Part shown: positions 53,764 to 62,444 of the stretch, piece after piece
Position numbering within the stretch: position 1 is the stretch's first letter
Layout of the letters: each line of letters begins with the position of its first letter
Assembly: GCA_002070105.1 (NCBI GenBank)
Contig: MWCQ01000001.1
Span: 62,001-126,000, forward strand
DNA: 64,000 bases
Direction of reading: 5' to 3'
Source of the DNA: Firmicutes bacterium ADurb.Bin193
GTDB lineage: Bacteria; Bacillota; Clostridia; Monoglobales; Firm-18
Program-made: the position numbers and the translations under genes
Notes under the pieces: generated by a model
Told to the model about the DNA's origin: nothing
Databases searched by the model: none
What the model saw: only the letters and a program-made list of their open reading frames with translations

Positions 53764-55017
53764 ATGGGTAAAATGATAATAGAGGGCGGCAAGCGGCTTG
53801 AGGGACTTGTAAGAATCCACGGCTCGAAAAACGCGGTCCTACCAATTCTTGCGGCAACGGTGCTGAACGGCGGAAAGAATGTCATCAGCGACTGCCCTAA
53901 ACTTAAGGACGTGTATTCATCAATAGAAATTCTCAAAGGTTTGGGATGTGGCGTAAAATGGGAAGGCAGCACCGTAATAGTAGATTCAAGCAGCGTTTCG
54001 ACTCACTACATACCCGAAGCCTTAATGAGAGAAATGCGTTCGTCGATTATTTTTTTGGGGGCTATTATTGCAAGGTGCAGAAAAGCAACAATTTCGATGC
54101 CCGGCGGGTGCGAGCTCGGTCCGCGCCCCATTGACCTTCACCTGAAGGCATTTCGTCAGCTTGGAATATCCGTTGATGAGTCGCACGGATACATAAGCTG
54201 TAATGTCGATAAGATTAACTGTGACGACATTCATCTTAGCTTTCCCAGTGTCGGTGCGACGGAAAATATTATGCTTGTGGCAACGCTTGCAAAGGGTACG
54301 ACAACAATAATAAACGCAGCGAAGGAGCCTGAAATCGTTGATCTTCAGGACTATCTCAACGCAGCGGGCGCAAAAATAAGCGGAGCGGGCAGTGCCGTTA
54401 TCACAATCCGAGGTGTTGAGAATCTTCACGATGTCAAACACACGGTTATTTCCGACAGGATTGTTGCCGCATCCTATCTTTCCGCGGCGGCCATAACCGG
54501 CGGAACGATAACGGTTACAAATGCTATCCCCTCGCATATCCAGCCGATTACCTCCGTTTTGAAGGACTGCGGCTGTGACATAGCCTGCAAGGACGATACC
54601 ATTACGATTGAGGCACCGCCCAGACCCCGACCGATTGATTTTATAAGGACCCTTCCTCACCCCGGCTTTCCTACCGATGCTCAGGCGCCTATCATGTCGG
54701 TTCTTTCGGTGGCGACAGGAACAAGCATTATTGCGGAGAATATGTTTGAAAACCGATTCAAGCATGTTGCCGAGCTTAACAGAATGGGCGCCGATATAAA
54801 GGTGGACGGGCGGCTTGCGGTTATTCGCGGCGTTACACGCCTTTCGGGTGCAAAAATAGCCGCTACGGACCTTCGCGGTGCGGCTGCGCTTGTCATAGCG
54901 GGGCTTAATGCGGATGGTGTTACACAGGTTGACGGTCTTAATCACCTCGACAGAGGGTATGAGTCCTTCGATGAAGGTCTTGCCATGCTTGGCGCAAATA
55001 TAAAAAGGATGGGTTAG
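53764..55017 (+). CDS. murA: UDP-N-acetylglucosamine 1-carboxyvinyltransferase
   Basis: About 417 residues. EPSP-synthase-like fold with the start MIIEGGKRLEGLVRIHGSKN and active-site Cys116 in MPGGCELGPRPIDLH, the residue alkylated by fosfomycin. First committed step of peptidoglycan synthesis. The start is uncertain: the TTG at 53752 is very close to GGAGAGGA, while the ATG at 53764 is rather far (about 14 nt) but fits the family start. First gene of murA-divIB-DUF881-sbp. Confidence 0.95.
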   Translation: MGKMIIEGGKRLEGLVRIHGSKNAVLPILAATVLNGGKNVISDCPKLKDVYSSIEILKGLGCGVKWEGSTVIVDSSSVSTHYIPEALMREMRSSIIFLGAIIARCRKATISMPGGCELGPRPIDLHLKAFRQLGISVDESHGYISCNVDKINCDDIHLSFPSVGATENIMLVATLAKGTTTIINAAKEPEIVDLQDYLNAAGAKISGAGSAVITIRGVENLHDVKHTVISDRIVAASYLSAAAITGGTITVTNAIPSHIQPITSVLKDCGCDIACKDDTITIEAPPRPRPIDFIRTLPHPGFPTDAQAPIMSVLSVATGTSIIAENMFENRFKHVAELNRMGADIKVDGRLAVIRGVTRLSGAKIAATDLRGAAALVIAGLNADGVTQVDGLNHLDRGYESFDEGLAMLGANIKRMG

Positions 55018-55020
55018 CAA

Positions 55021-55815
55021 ATGGACTACATAAGCAAAACTACCTATGACGGAAGGAATGTCAGGGTTAAGGATTACAAAAAAAGAATACGGCGCAACCG
55101 CAGGAGAAGAAAAATTCTGTTTTTCTCCTTTGTTTTGCTGTGCGTAATTATGTTTTTTCGTTTAACCCCCTTTTTTAACATCAAACACATAACCTGTACA
55201 GGAAACATTAAGGTATCGGTCGAAGAAATCATATCGGTTTCCACAATAGGCTATAATTACAATCTGTTTAAAACGAGCATAAGTAAAGCGGAAAAGCTTA
55301 TAAAAACAATTCCGTATGTCAGCGATGTAAAGGTTAAACGGAAATTCCCCAACAAAATCGAAATTAATGTCACCGAATCGGAAATATGCGGTTATATTCC
55401 TCTTTCGGGCGGCTATATATATATTGATAAAAACTGCAAGATGCTTGAATATCGCGATACTCCTCCCGAACAAATCGTTCCCGTAGTTGAAAATACAGGT
55501 GTCTTAACCTTTGAAAGCGGGAGACAGCTTGTTGCGGACGATGAGGACAAGGTTAAGTCGCTAACCGCGGTATTTAACGCTTTGATATCCAACTCGGTTT
55601 TGGAAAAAACAGCGGTGATTGATGTTTTATCTGTAGGCAGGATTAAGTTTTTATACAATAACAGCCTTGAAATCATTGTCGGCGACATAAAGGATATCGA
55701 TTATAAGATAAGCTTTGCTTTAAGGGCGATTAAGGAGCGTATCGGCGAAAACACAAGGGGAACCCTGGATGTAAGCGACCCTAAAACAGGAACGATATTA
55801 AGCGAAAGAAATTAA
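55021..55815 (+). CDS. divIB: cell division protein DivIB/FtsQ
   Basis: 264 residues. A basic cytoplasmic start (KKRIRRNRRRRK), one membrane helix (about 35-55), a POTRA domain (about 58-128, FNIKHITCTGNIKVSVEEI) and a beta domain with AVIDVLSVGRIKFLY. Part of the divisome with FtsL and FtsB homologues. It starts 3 nt after murA. Confidence 0.92.
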   Translation: MDYISKTTYDGRNVRVKDYKKRIRRNRRRRKILFFSFVLLCVIMFFRLTPFFNIKHITCTGNIKVSVEEIISVSTIGYNYNLFKTSISKAEKLIKTIPYVSDVKVKRKFPNKIEINVTESEICGYIPLSGGYIYIDKNCKMLEYRDTPPEQIVPVVENTGVLTFESGRQLVADDEDKVKSLTAVFNALISNSVLEKTAVIDVLSVGRIKFLYNNSLEIIVGDIKDIDYKISFALRAIKERIGENTRGTLDVSDPKTGTILSERN

Positions 55816-55837
55816 TTAAAGAAGGGATAAATGCCTT

Positions 55838-56581
55838 ATGAAAATGACACATGCTCAAATTGCGATCGGCTCTATATGTCTTATTATGGCATTCGCGATT
55901 ACCCTGCAAATAAGAAGCGTAAGCCACAACCGCCTTGTCAACAACTCCGAGATGGCGCGCGCCGCCGACCTTCAACAGCAACTTCGGCTCGAACGGACGA
56001 AAAACGATGACCTTCAAAAGCAGGTTTTGCAGTATAAGGACGAGCTTAACGAGTTCAAAGCAGAGGCGGCAAACAGCAGTGACTATGCTAAATTCCTGAC
56101 TAAACAGCTTGAACGCGCCGAGCTTCTTGCCGGACTTACTCCCGTTGAGGGAAGCGGTTTAATTGTTACGCTTCGGGACAGCAAGTCGCCTGGGGCAATA
56201 AATGCGGACCCTAATTTGTATGTGGTTCACGACACGGACATACTCTGGCTTATAAACGAGCTTCGTGACGCGGGCGCGGAGGCAATCCAGCTTAACGGAG
56301 AAAGGGTTGTGTCTACCTCGGAAATACGCTGTGCGGGCTCAACCGTCAGCATCAACAACAACAGATACTCCGCCCCCTTTGAAATTGTTGCGATAGGCGA
56401 CTCCGCCAACATGGAAAACGCTCTTTTAATGCGTGACGGGGTTTATGACACGCTTCGCGGATACGGCATCGAAATTACCATCAAAAAATCAAGCAAGGTT
56501 TCCGTAAACGCGTACAACGGAACAATTATCTTCAAGCATGCTACCCCTGTTTTGGCAGAGCAAAAGGAGGCTTCACAATGA
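55838..56581 (+). CDS. DUF881 family protein (YlxW/YlxX-like)
   Basis: 247 residues. N-terminal membrane helix (about 5-25), a coiled coil (about 35-80, LQQQLRLERTKNDDLQKQVL), then the DUF881 domain with GLTPVEGSGLIVTLRDS and LINELRDAGAEAIQLNGERV. Always found near division genes in Bacillota; function not established. It overlaps sbp by 4 nt. Confidence 0.9.
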   Translation: MKMTHAQIAIGSICLIMAFAITLQIRSVSHNRLVNNSEMARAADLQQQLRLERTKNDDLQKQVLQYKDELNEFKAEAANSSDYAKFLTKQLERAELLAGLTPVEGSGLIVTLRDSKSPGAINADPNLYVVHDTDILWLINELRDAGAEAIQLNGERVVSTSEIRCAGSTVSINNNRYSAPFEIVAIGDSANMENALLMRDGVYDTLRGYGIEITIKKSSKVSVNAYNGTIIFKHATPVLAEQKEASQ

Positions 56582-56937
56582 TTATTATTATAACGGCGCT
56601 TGTTATCGGAATTGCTTTGGGTCTGCTTATGCCGTCCGGGATTCCCGCAAATATGACCCCTTATATCGCCATTGCGATACTGGCAGGGCTCGATTCTGTT
56701 TTCGGCGGGTTTGCGGCGACGATAAACAACAATTTCAAAATGAAGGTGTTTTTAACCGGATTTTTCGGAAACGCGCTTTTGGCAATGGCGCTCACCTTTA
56801 TCGGAAAGCTTCTTGATGTTGACATTTACCTTGCCGCAATCATAGTATTCGGTACAAGACTGTTTCAGAATTTTGCCGTTATCCGTCGGTTTTTGTTGAA
56901 TAGGCACACTAATGATTTTGTACAAAAAAAATCTTGA
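56578..56937 (+). CDS. sbp: small basic protein Sbp (DUF1290)
   Basis: 119 residues with about three membrane helices and the family pattern IALGLLMPSGIPANMTPYIAIAILAGLDSVFGG. Conserved in the dcw region of Bacillota; role unknown. It starts as ATGA overlap with the DUF881 gene. Confidence 0.9.
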   Translation: MIIIITALVIGIALGLLMPSGIPANMTPYIAIAILAGLDSVFGGFAATINNNFKMKVFLTGFFGNALLAMALTFIGKLLDVDIYLAAIIVFGTRLFQNFAVIRRFLLNRHTNDFVQKKS

Positions 56938-56955
56938 TATTTTTTCATTATTTCC

Positions 56956-56984
56956 TTTACAAACAGGAGAAAGTTTTATATAAT
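56956..56984 (+). promoter_or_regulatory. sigma-A promoter of ftsZ
   Basis: TTTACA (56956-56961), 17-nt spacer, TATAAT (56979-56984), about 50 nt before the start. Gives ftsZ its own transcription. Confidence 0.75.
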
Positions 56985-57039
56985 GTAATAATAATGAAAG
57001 ATTAAATATTTTTACTTTTTACATAAGGAGGACATGTCC

Positions 57040-58101
57040 GTGATAGAATTTGAAACAGAACACGAGCAGGTTGCCAGAATTAAAGTGGTCGGTGTCGGCG
57101 GCGGCGGAAATAACGCTGTCAACAGGATGATTGAAGCGGGTCTTAAATCAATTGATTTTATTGCTATAAACACGGACAAGCAGGCTTTGAAAGGATCAAA
57201 CGCGCAAAGCATTATTCAGATAGGCGAAAAATTAACGCGCGGTCTCGGCGCGGGGGCAGACCCCGAAATCGGCAAAAAGGCCGCCGAAGAAAGCCGTGAG
57301 GACATTGCTCAGTCGCTTAGTGGCGCCGATATGGTTTTTGTAACCGCGGGAATGGGCGGCGGAACCGGCACGGGTGCGGCTCCGATTGTTGCAAGCGTCG
57401 CAAGGGAGCTTGGCATACTTACGGTTGCAATCGTTACAAAGCCTTTTACCTTTGAGGGCAGAAAGCGTATGGTTCAGGCCGAAAACGGTATATGTGAGCT
57501 TAAGGAAATGACGGACGCGCTTGTGGTTATACCCAACGACAAGCTTTTGGAAGAGGATTTGGGCATAATGGATGCATTCAGGCGCGCCGACGATGTTTTA
57601 AAGCACGGCGTTCAGGGTATATCCGAGCTTATAGTTGTTCCGGGGCTTATCAATCTTGATTTTGCCGATGTAAAGAGGGTTATGAAAAATACAGGCTACG
57701 CACACATGGGCGTCGGGCGCGCCTCCGGCAAAAACAGGGCCGAGGAAGCTACCCGAATGGCTATCAACAGTCCGCTTCTCGAAACCTCGATTGCGGGCGC
57801 AAAGGGTATTTTGCTCAATGTTTCGGGCGGCGCTACAATGGGTATGCTTGAAATCGGCAGGGCGAATGAGATTGTCCAGGAGCTTGCCGACATTGATGCG
57901 GAATTTATCTTCGGCGCTTCGATAAAAGAATCAATGGGCGACGAAATAGAGGTTACCGTTGTTGCGACAGGCTTCGAAAACGAAAACTCCTCCTATCGGC
58001 CGATTTTGGCGGCGGTCGGAGAAACCGCAGGCGCGGAAAAACGAAGTATGCCCGATGTTTTTGAAGACGATTTGGATGTACCGCCGTTTTTAAGAAAGTA
58101 G
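57040..58101 (+). CDS. ftsZ: cell division GTPase FtsZ
   Basis: 353 residues. Tubulin fold with [20 protein letters not shown], the signature [12 protein letters not shown] and a C-terminal peptide [11 protein letters not shown], which recruits partners such as SepF. GGAGG at 57027-57031 is only 2 nt from the ATG at 57034 but 8 nt from the in-frame GTG at 57040, so GTG is the likelier start. Polymerises to the Z ring. No ftsA lies upstream; sbp comes directly before. No spoIIGA-sigE follows. Confidence 0.96.
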   Translation: MIEFETEHEQVARIKVVGVGGGGNNAVNRMIEAGLKSIDFIAINTDKQALKGSNAQSIIQIGEKLTRGLGAGADPEIGKKAAEESREDIAQSLSGADMVFVTAGMGGGTGTGAAPIVASVARELGILTVAIVTKPFTFEGRKRMVQAENGICELKEMTDALVVIPNDKLLEEDLGIMDAFRRADDVLKHGVQGISELIVVPGLINLDFADVKRVMKNTGYAHMGVGRASGKNRAEEATRMAINSPLLETSIAGAKGILLNVSGGATMGMLEIGRANEIVQELADIDAEFIFGASIKESMGDEIEVTVVATGFENENSSYRPILAAVGETAGAEKRSMPDVFEDDLDVPPFLRK

Positions 58102-58125
58102 TACATATAAAACATAAACTGACAA

Positions 58126-58167
58126 CCGTAAAGGGAGGGCTTTTGCCATCCCTTTTTTGGCAAACGG
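58126..58167 (+). terminator. terminator after ftsZ
   Basis: AAAGGGA / TCCCTTT with a 13-nt loop and T-run; flanking CCGT / ACGG and TTTGCC / GGCAAA give alternative pairings. Confidence 0.7.
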
Positions 58168-58199
58168 TAACATATCAATATCACACCTGTTAATACAAC

Positions 58200-58228
58200 A
58201 GCGGCACGCCGGGGCCGTCGTACCCTAC
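58200..58228 (+). repeat. GC-rich intergenic repeat (copy 3)
   Basis: CGGCACGCCGGGGCCGTCGT followed by ACCCTAC; matches the core and right end of the palindromic element at 38107-38151. Confidence 0.55.
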
Positions 58229-58268
58229 ATCAATTTCTTTCTATGCTTTGAATCTATTAAAAATAATT

Positions 58269-58619
58269 TTATTCCGTCTTTAACCTACCTTTGCTCTCAA
58301 CCCTATGGTTTTTGAAATAATTCTCAATAAATCCACAAAAAGAAAAAAGCGGTACACACAGGAAAAACCACAAAACCGAATAGGGAAGGCAAATCTGTCC
58401 CAAAAGGTTAAAGCGGATGTTGGAGTAATCCCATACCCTCCAGCCGAGCAGTATATTTACTACACAACCCACGACAAGCTCGACAGTCGTTATAACCCCC
58501 GCACCAGCAAGACATTTTACAAGCAGGTTTTTCCCAAGCCTTCTGTTAAGCTCGTATATTATTAATAAACAAAACCCTCCGGTAAGCGCCATTGTCCAGT
58601 GGGTATATCCTCGCCACAA
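58269..58619 (-). CDS. CmpB-type putative ABC transporter membrane protein, N-terminus damaged
   Basis: 116 residues from a TTG, with about three membrane helices and the family pattern RGYTHWTMALTGG and WDYSNIRFNLLGQICLPYS. Relatives carry another ~20 residues in front. Those residues are encoded upstream in the same frame (AEIYLIGAGGYTALELLWRG) but have no start codon; an ATG at 58669 lies one base out of frame. So a 1-nt deletion near the start, or a sequencing error, is likely. Function unknown despite the family name. Monocistronic, convergent with ftsZ. Confidence 0.7.
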   Translation of the reverse strand: MWRGYTHWTMALTGGFCLLIIYELNRRLGKNLLVKCLAGAGVITTVELVVGCVVNILLGWRVWDYSNIRFNLLGQICLPYSVLWFFLCVPLFSFCGFIENYFKNHRVESKGRLKTE

Positions 58620-58794
58620 AAGTTCCAGGGCGGTATAGCCGCCCGCCCCGATCAGATATATTTCAGCATTCCTCTTTATCTTGAATCAATCCCTCTTTAA
58701 GCAATTTGTCAGTAATAGCATTTACAGTTTTGGAAATAAAATTCCAACGCAGTGCAAAAATTGTTCAAGGTTTGCGCAGTTTACTATAAATAAA

Positions 58795-58849
58795 AAAGCG
58801 TTCGGGCGGTAGCACCTTCCCGAACACATCCGCTCTTTGTACGAGCGCA
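58795..58849 (+). repeat. dispersed intergenic repeat, copy B
   Basis: Partner of the minus-strand repeat at 4844-4900; blocks AAAGCGTTCGGGCG, TTCCC, CATCCGCT and CGAGCG occur in the same order. Confidence 0.6.
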
Positions 58850-58875
58850 ATCACAAAAATTAAATCTGCACAAAA

Positions 58876-58914
58876 AAAGAGGCACAAGCGTTATATAAAA
58901 CGCCCTGCCTCTAT
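58876..58914 (-). terminator. terminator of the PfkB-family kinase gene
   Basis: On the minus strand AGAGGCA / TGCCTCT with inner GCGTT / AACGC, followed by TTTTTTT. Confidence 0.85.
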
Positions 58915-58926
58915 TTTATAGATCCG

Positions 58927-59862
58927 TTAAAGCTGAACAACCCGACACCCGTCGGCATAACCCAAAAGTTCTATAAGCGAGGGAACATCGTTACCTTCCT
59001 TTGTAATTTTCGCGCTTGCGCAGGATGCTCCTACGATAAGCTGACGGGGAAAGTCCATCTTTTTAAGATAGGCATGGCACATTCCCGCAAGGAAGGCATC
59101 CCCCGCCCCCACCGTCGACCCGACGGTCACATCCGGCGGGATAACCTTATACGCCGCATCTTTAGATACGCCTATCGCTCCCCTAACTCCGAGCGTAACC
59201 ACAACATACGGGATTGAATGCTTTTCGATAATCTTCTTTGCCTCGTCTACGATTCTGTCCTCCGAAAGCCCGCTTTCGCCGAGCATTTCTTCAAACTCCT
59301 TAAGGTTCGGCTTTATACAGTAGGGCAAAGCCTTAAGGCTTTCACGAAGCACGGCGCCTCCGCAGTCCAAAAACACCGGTTTGTTGTACTTTCCCGCTAT
59401 GACGGCAAGGTCGTAATAAACCCTGATAGGCATCTTGGGAAGAATGCTTCCGCTTATTACGACAATGTCTGCCGTTGGTAGCTTTTCCTTATATTTCTCC
59501 ATGAAAAGGTCAAAATCCTCATCCGAAACAGGATCGCCCGATTCGTTAAGTTCGGTAACGCTGCCCTCTGACAAGTCCATTACCTTTACATTAAGGCGTG
59601 TACTGAAGTTTTTGGCATGGATAAACTCATGGTTTATACCCTCTTCGTTTAGCTTTGATATTAAGATATCCCCCGTTGTTCCGCCCACAAAGCCGAGGGC
59701 GCAGGTATCCTGCCCCAAAAGTCGTACAACCCTTGAAACATTTATTCCCTTGCTTCCCGCATTATGCATAACCCTGCGCGCACGGTTAACGACATTTTTC
59801 TCAAATCTTTTGAGTATGTAGGTTTTATCCACCGACGGATTTATCGTAACGGTTAAAATCAT
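58927..59862 (-). CDS. PfkB-family sugar kinase (1-phosphofructokinase / tagatose-6-phosphate kinase)
   Basis: 311 residues. The start ILTVTINPSVDKTYIL, GSKGINVSRVVRLLG, GFVGGTTGD and the C-terminal GSTVGAGDAFLAGMCHAYL (catalytic Asp) define the FruK/LacC branch of PfkB. It phosphorylates fructose-1-phosphate or tagatose-6-phosphate; no PTS or lac genes lie beside it to choose. Monocistronic, divergent from the SRP RNA. Confidence 0.9.
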   Translation of the reverse strand: MILTVTINPSVDKTYILKRFEKNVVNRARRVMHNAGSKGINVSRVVRLLGQDTCALGFVGGTTGDILISKLNEEGINHEFIHAKNFSTRLNVKVMDLSEGSVTELNESGDPVSDEDFDLFMEKYKEKLPTADIVVISGSILPKMPIRVYYDLAVIAGKYNKPVFLDCGGAVLRESLKALPYCIKPNLKEFEEMLGESGLSEDRIVDEAKKIIEKHSIPYVVVTLGVRGAIGVSKDAAYKVIPPDVTVGSTVGAGDAFLAGMCHAYLKKMDFPRQLIVGASCASAKITKEGNDVPSLIELLGYADGCRVVQL

Positions 59863-59954
59863 ACCGCGCCCTCCTTTACGAGATTATGCGTTGGTGATTT
59901 TTTGATAATTATACAATACTTTTAGTAAAAAAGCAAACTTTTTAAAATAACTCC

Positions 59955-59983
59955 TTGAACTTGGGGCGAAAGTATATTATAAT
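59955..59983 (+). promoter_or_regulatory. sigma-A promoter of the SRP RNA
   Basis: TTGAAC (59955-59960), 17-nt spacer, TATAAT (59978-59983), 7 nt before the RNA 5' end. Confidence 0.85.
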
Positions 59984-59989
59984 ATTTGT

Positions 59990-60262
59990 ATACCGCACTA
60001 ATCGGGGAATTAGCGGCGCCCTGTACCCATAATCCGCTATAATGGGGATGAATGCTCTTTTGAGGCAAATATATTGTAGGGTCTGACCCAAAATTCAAGG
60101 CGTTGAGAGCTTGGTCCTGTGCAACAAGGGGCTGTGAACCTCGTCAGGTCGGGAACGAAGCAGCGATAAGCGGTTTTACTTGTGTGCCGCAGGGGCGCCG
60201 GGCTTGAGTTTTGGTTTTGGATATCGCTTATGGTTATTTGTCGAGATTGAGCTGTGCGGTAT
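59990..60262 (+). ncRNA. ffs: signal recognition particle RNA, large bacterial type
   Basis: About 273 nt. The conserved SRP54-binding loop GTCAGGTCGGGAACGAAGCA lies at about 60143-60162. The Alu-type half reads GGGGAATTAGCGGCGCCCTG with TGTACC, as in Bacillus scRNA, and the 3' half has GTGCCGCAGGGGCGCCGGGC. The ends pair as ATACCGCAC (59990-59998) and GTGCGGTAT (60254-60262), followed by a T-rich run. It scaffolds Ffh (and HBsu) for membrane targeting. It sits directly before dnaX, a common place. Confidence 0.95.
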
Positions 60263-60290
60263 ATTTTTATTTGTTTGCGGAGGTCATATT

Positions 60291-62003
60291 ATGGCTTACC
60301 AGGCAATCTATCGCAAGTGGCGGCCGCTCACCTTCGAGGATGTTGTGGGTCAGCCTCATATTACCGAAACAATTAAAACAGAGCTTGTCACGGGGAAGGT
60401 GGCTCATGCCTACCTTTTTTGCGGTACGCGCGGAACAGGCAAGACAACCGTTGCCAAGATTCTAAGCCGCGCGGTAAACTGCGAAACTCCCCTTGCAAAC
60501 GGCAACCCCTGTAATACCTGCTCAAGCTGTAAGGGTATATTAAACGGAACAATTACCGATGTAATAGAAATTGATGCCGCCTCCAACAACGGCGTTGACA
60601 ACATTCGCGAGCTTCGCGACGATATTGTCTACACCCCTTCAACCGTAAAATACAAGGTATATATCGTGGACGAGGTTCACATGCTTTCGGGCGGTGCGTT
60701 TAACGCTCTTTTGAAAACCCTTGAGGAGCCTCCCGCACACGCCATTTTTATTCTTGCGACGACTGAGCCGCATAAAATTCCCCAAACCGTTCGCTCGCGC
60801 TGTCAAAGGTTTGACTTCAGAAGAATTTCAAGCCGTCTTATAGCCGGAAGAATCGGCGAGATAGCAAGAAAGGACGGTATAAAAATATCGCAGGATGCCA
60901 TTGCCCTCGTCGCAAGGCTTGGGGATGGCTCAATGCGCGATGCTCTCGGAATTTTGGACCTGTGCTCCGGCATAAGTGGCGAAATTTCGGTAGCAGATAT
61001 CGAAAATGTCGCGGGCGTTGTAAACTGTGATGTTGTACGGGGCGTTGCCTCGTGCCTTATTAACTCCGATGCTTCGGGCGCAATACGGTATGCAAATACA
61101 GCAATATCGGCGGGGCGTGATGTGGGAAGCCTGTCCGAGGAGCTTTTGGGCTTTTTAAGGGAGCTTTTAATCTGCCGCATATCTCCTTCAAGTGCCGAAA
61201 TTCTTGATAAATCCGAGGAGGATTTGGCTGACATAAAAGGTCTTTGCGAAAAGACCGATGAGGAAATGCTTATTCACGCAATAAAGGCTTTATCCGATGC
61301 GATTTCTGCGGGCAGGTGGGCGACAAACCCAAGGCTTGTGTTGGAAACCGCTTTTATTAAAATTTGTATGCCTCATATTGACCCCTCGACCGAGGCGTTT
61401 GCGGCAAGGCTTAAAAGGCTTGAGTCCGCTATTTTTACGGGTGCGGCTATCCCTTCCGATGTGGCTTTTCAAAGTACGGAAATTCCAAAGCAAAGTACGG
61501 CAAAACCTCTTTCTGCCGCTGACAAAAGCGATAAAGATAAAACGAATTTATCGGAGGAAACAGCCAAGCCCGGTGAACCTGCAAAAAGCGGCAGCGAAAA
61601 GGGCGAAATTCCAAAAGCCTCTTCCTCTGCTTCGAACAATAAACCGCAAACAGAACCGGCCGCCGAAGAATTGCCCTTGGACGGCGGTGAAGAAAATACT
61701 GATTGGGAGAGTATAAAAGCCGAAATAGCGGGGCAGGACCCTGCGGGCGCGGCGCTTCTTTCCGATTCGAAAAGCATGATACGGGGCGACTCCTTTTACA
61801 TAATTTTTAACAGCGATGCGCTTCGCGACTGTGCAAAGCAAAATCAGCTTCTTGTTAAGCTTATTAAAGCTTCGGCAAAGGGGCTTACATTAAGGTTTGT
61901 AACACAGGATGAGCTTAGCTCAAAAAAGCAACCCAAATCCGACCCGCTTGACGAAATTCTTGCGAGGAAAAACGAGCTTGGCGATCAACTGACTGTGTTT
62001 TAG
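60291..62003 (+). CDS. dnaX: DNA polymerase III subunit gamma/tau
   Basis: 570 residues. AAA+ clamp-loader ATPase: Walker A CGTRGTGKTTVAKIL near 42, zinc-binding Cys cluster (CETPLANGNPCNTCSSC), Walker B VYIVDEVHMLS, sensor LATTEPHKIPQTVRSRCQRF. Domain III follows to about 365, then a Lys/Ser/Pro-rich linker and a C-terminal tau-like region (about 490-560). The frame is open upstream through the SRP RNA, but the ATG at 60291 with GGAGG is the start. No slippery heptamer for a gamma form was found. Confidence 0.96.
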   Translation: MAYQAIYRKWRPLTFEDVVGQPHITETIKTELVTGKVAHAYLFCGTRGTGKTTVAKILSRAVNCETPLANGNPCNTCSSCKGILNGTITDVIEIDAASNNGVDNIRELRDDIVYTPSTVKYKVYIVDEVHMLSGGAFNALLKTLEEPPAHAIFILATTEPHKIPQTVRSRCQRFDFRRISSRLIAGRIGEIARKDGIKISQDAIALVARLGDGSMRDALGILDLCSGISGEISVADIENVAGVVNCDVVRGVASCLINSDASGAIRYANTAISAGRDVGSLSEELLGFLRELLICRISPSSAEILDKSEEDLADIKGLCEKTDEEMLIHAIKALSDAISAGRWATNPRLVLETAFIKICMPHIDPSTEAFAARLKRLESAIFTGAAIPSDVAFQSTEIPKQSTAKPLSAADKSDKDKTNLSEETAKPGEPAKSGSEKGEIPKASSSASNNKPQTEPAAEELPLDGGEENTDWESIKAEIAGQDPAGAALLSDSKSMIRGDSFYIIFNSDALRDCAKQNQLLVKLIKASAKGLTLRFVTQDELSSKKQPKSDPLDEILARKNELGDQLTVF

Positions 62004-62042
62004 GTAATATAAAGCAATATATGTTTTTAGGAGGACAGCGAA

Positions 62043-62390
62043 ATGTCAAAAAACAGATTCGGCGGTATGGGCATGGGCGGCGCAAATATGGGCAATATGT
62101 TAAAGCAGGCCCAGAAAATGCAACAGGATATGGCGCGTCTTCAGGCCGAGCTTGAGGAGCGTACTGTCGATGCATCATCGGGCGGAGGCGCGGTTTCCGT
62201 CACCGTAAGCGGAAAAAAGGAAATCAAGGCAATTAAAATCAATCCCGATGTAATAGATGCCGACGATGTGGAAATGCTTGAGGATTTGATTATAGCCGCG
62301 GTAAACGAGGCTATGACAAAGGTCGATGAAATGATGGCAAAGGAAATGGGCAAAATAACTGGCGGGCTTAATATTCCCGGGCTTTTTTAA
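62043..62390 (+). CDS. ybaB: YbaB/EbfC family nucleoid-associated protein
   Basis: 115 residues: a Gly/Met-rich start (FGGMGMGGANMGNML), helix KQAQKMQQDMARLQAELEER, then GGGAVSVTVSGKKEIKAIKI and a C-terminal helix. Binds DNA as a dimer; always between dnaX and recR in bacteria. GGAGGA ribosome site. Confidence 0.95.
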   Translation: MSKNRFGGMGMGGANMGNMLKQAQKMQQDMARLQAELEERTVDASSGGGAVSVTVSGKKEIKAIKINPDVIDADDVEMLEDLIIAAVNEAMTKVDEMMAKEMGKITGGLNIPGLF

Positions 62391-62444
62391 GCAACCTGAT
62401 AATCAGCCATAAACACACAATCCGAAAGGTAAGCGATTTTATAT

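Larger units (their letters stand above)
58620..58926. other. gap with a short coding remnant and a repeat copy
   Basis: On the minus strand 58664-58756 reads as the end of a lost or unrecognised gene (ALRWNFISKTVNAITDKLLK then EGLIQDKEEC-stop). Its stop overlaps the ATG of the damaged CmpB gene, the usual junction of two coupled genes. The repeat copy B and the terminator of the sugar-kinase gene fill the rest. Confidence 0.45.

Noticed and set aside
60180-60290. Upstream extension of dnaX
   Set aside because: It falls inside the SRP RNA; the ATG at 60291 with GGAGG begins the conserved DnaX N-terminus.
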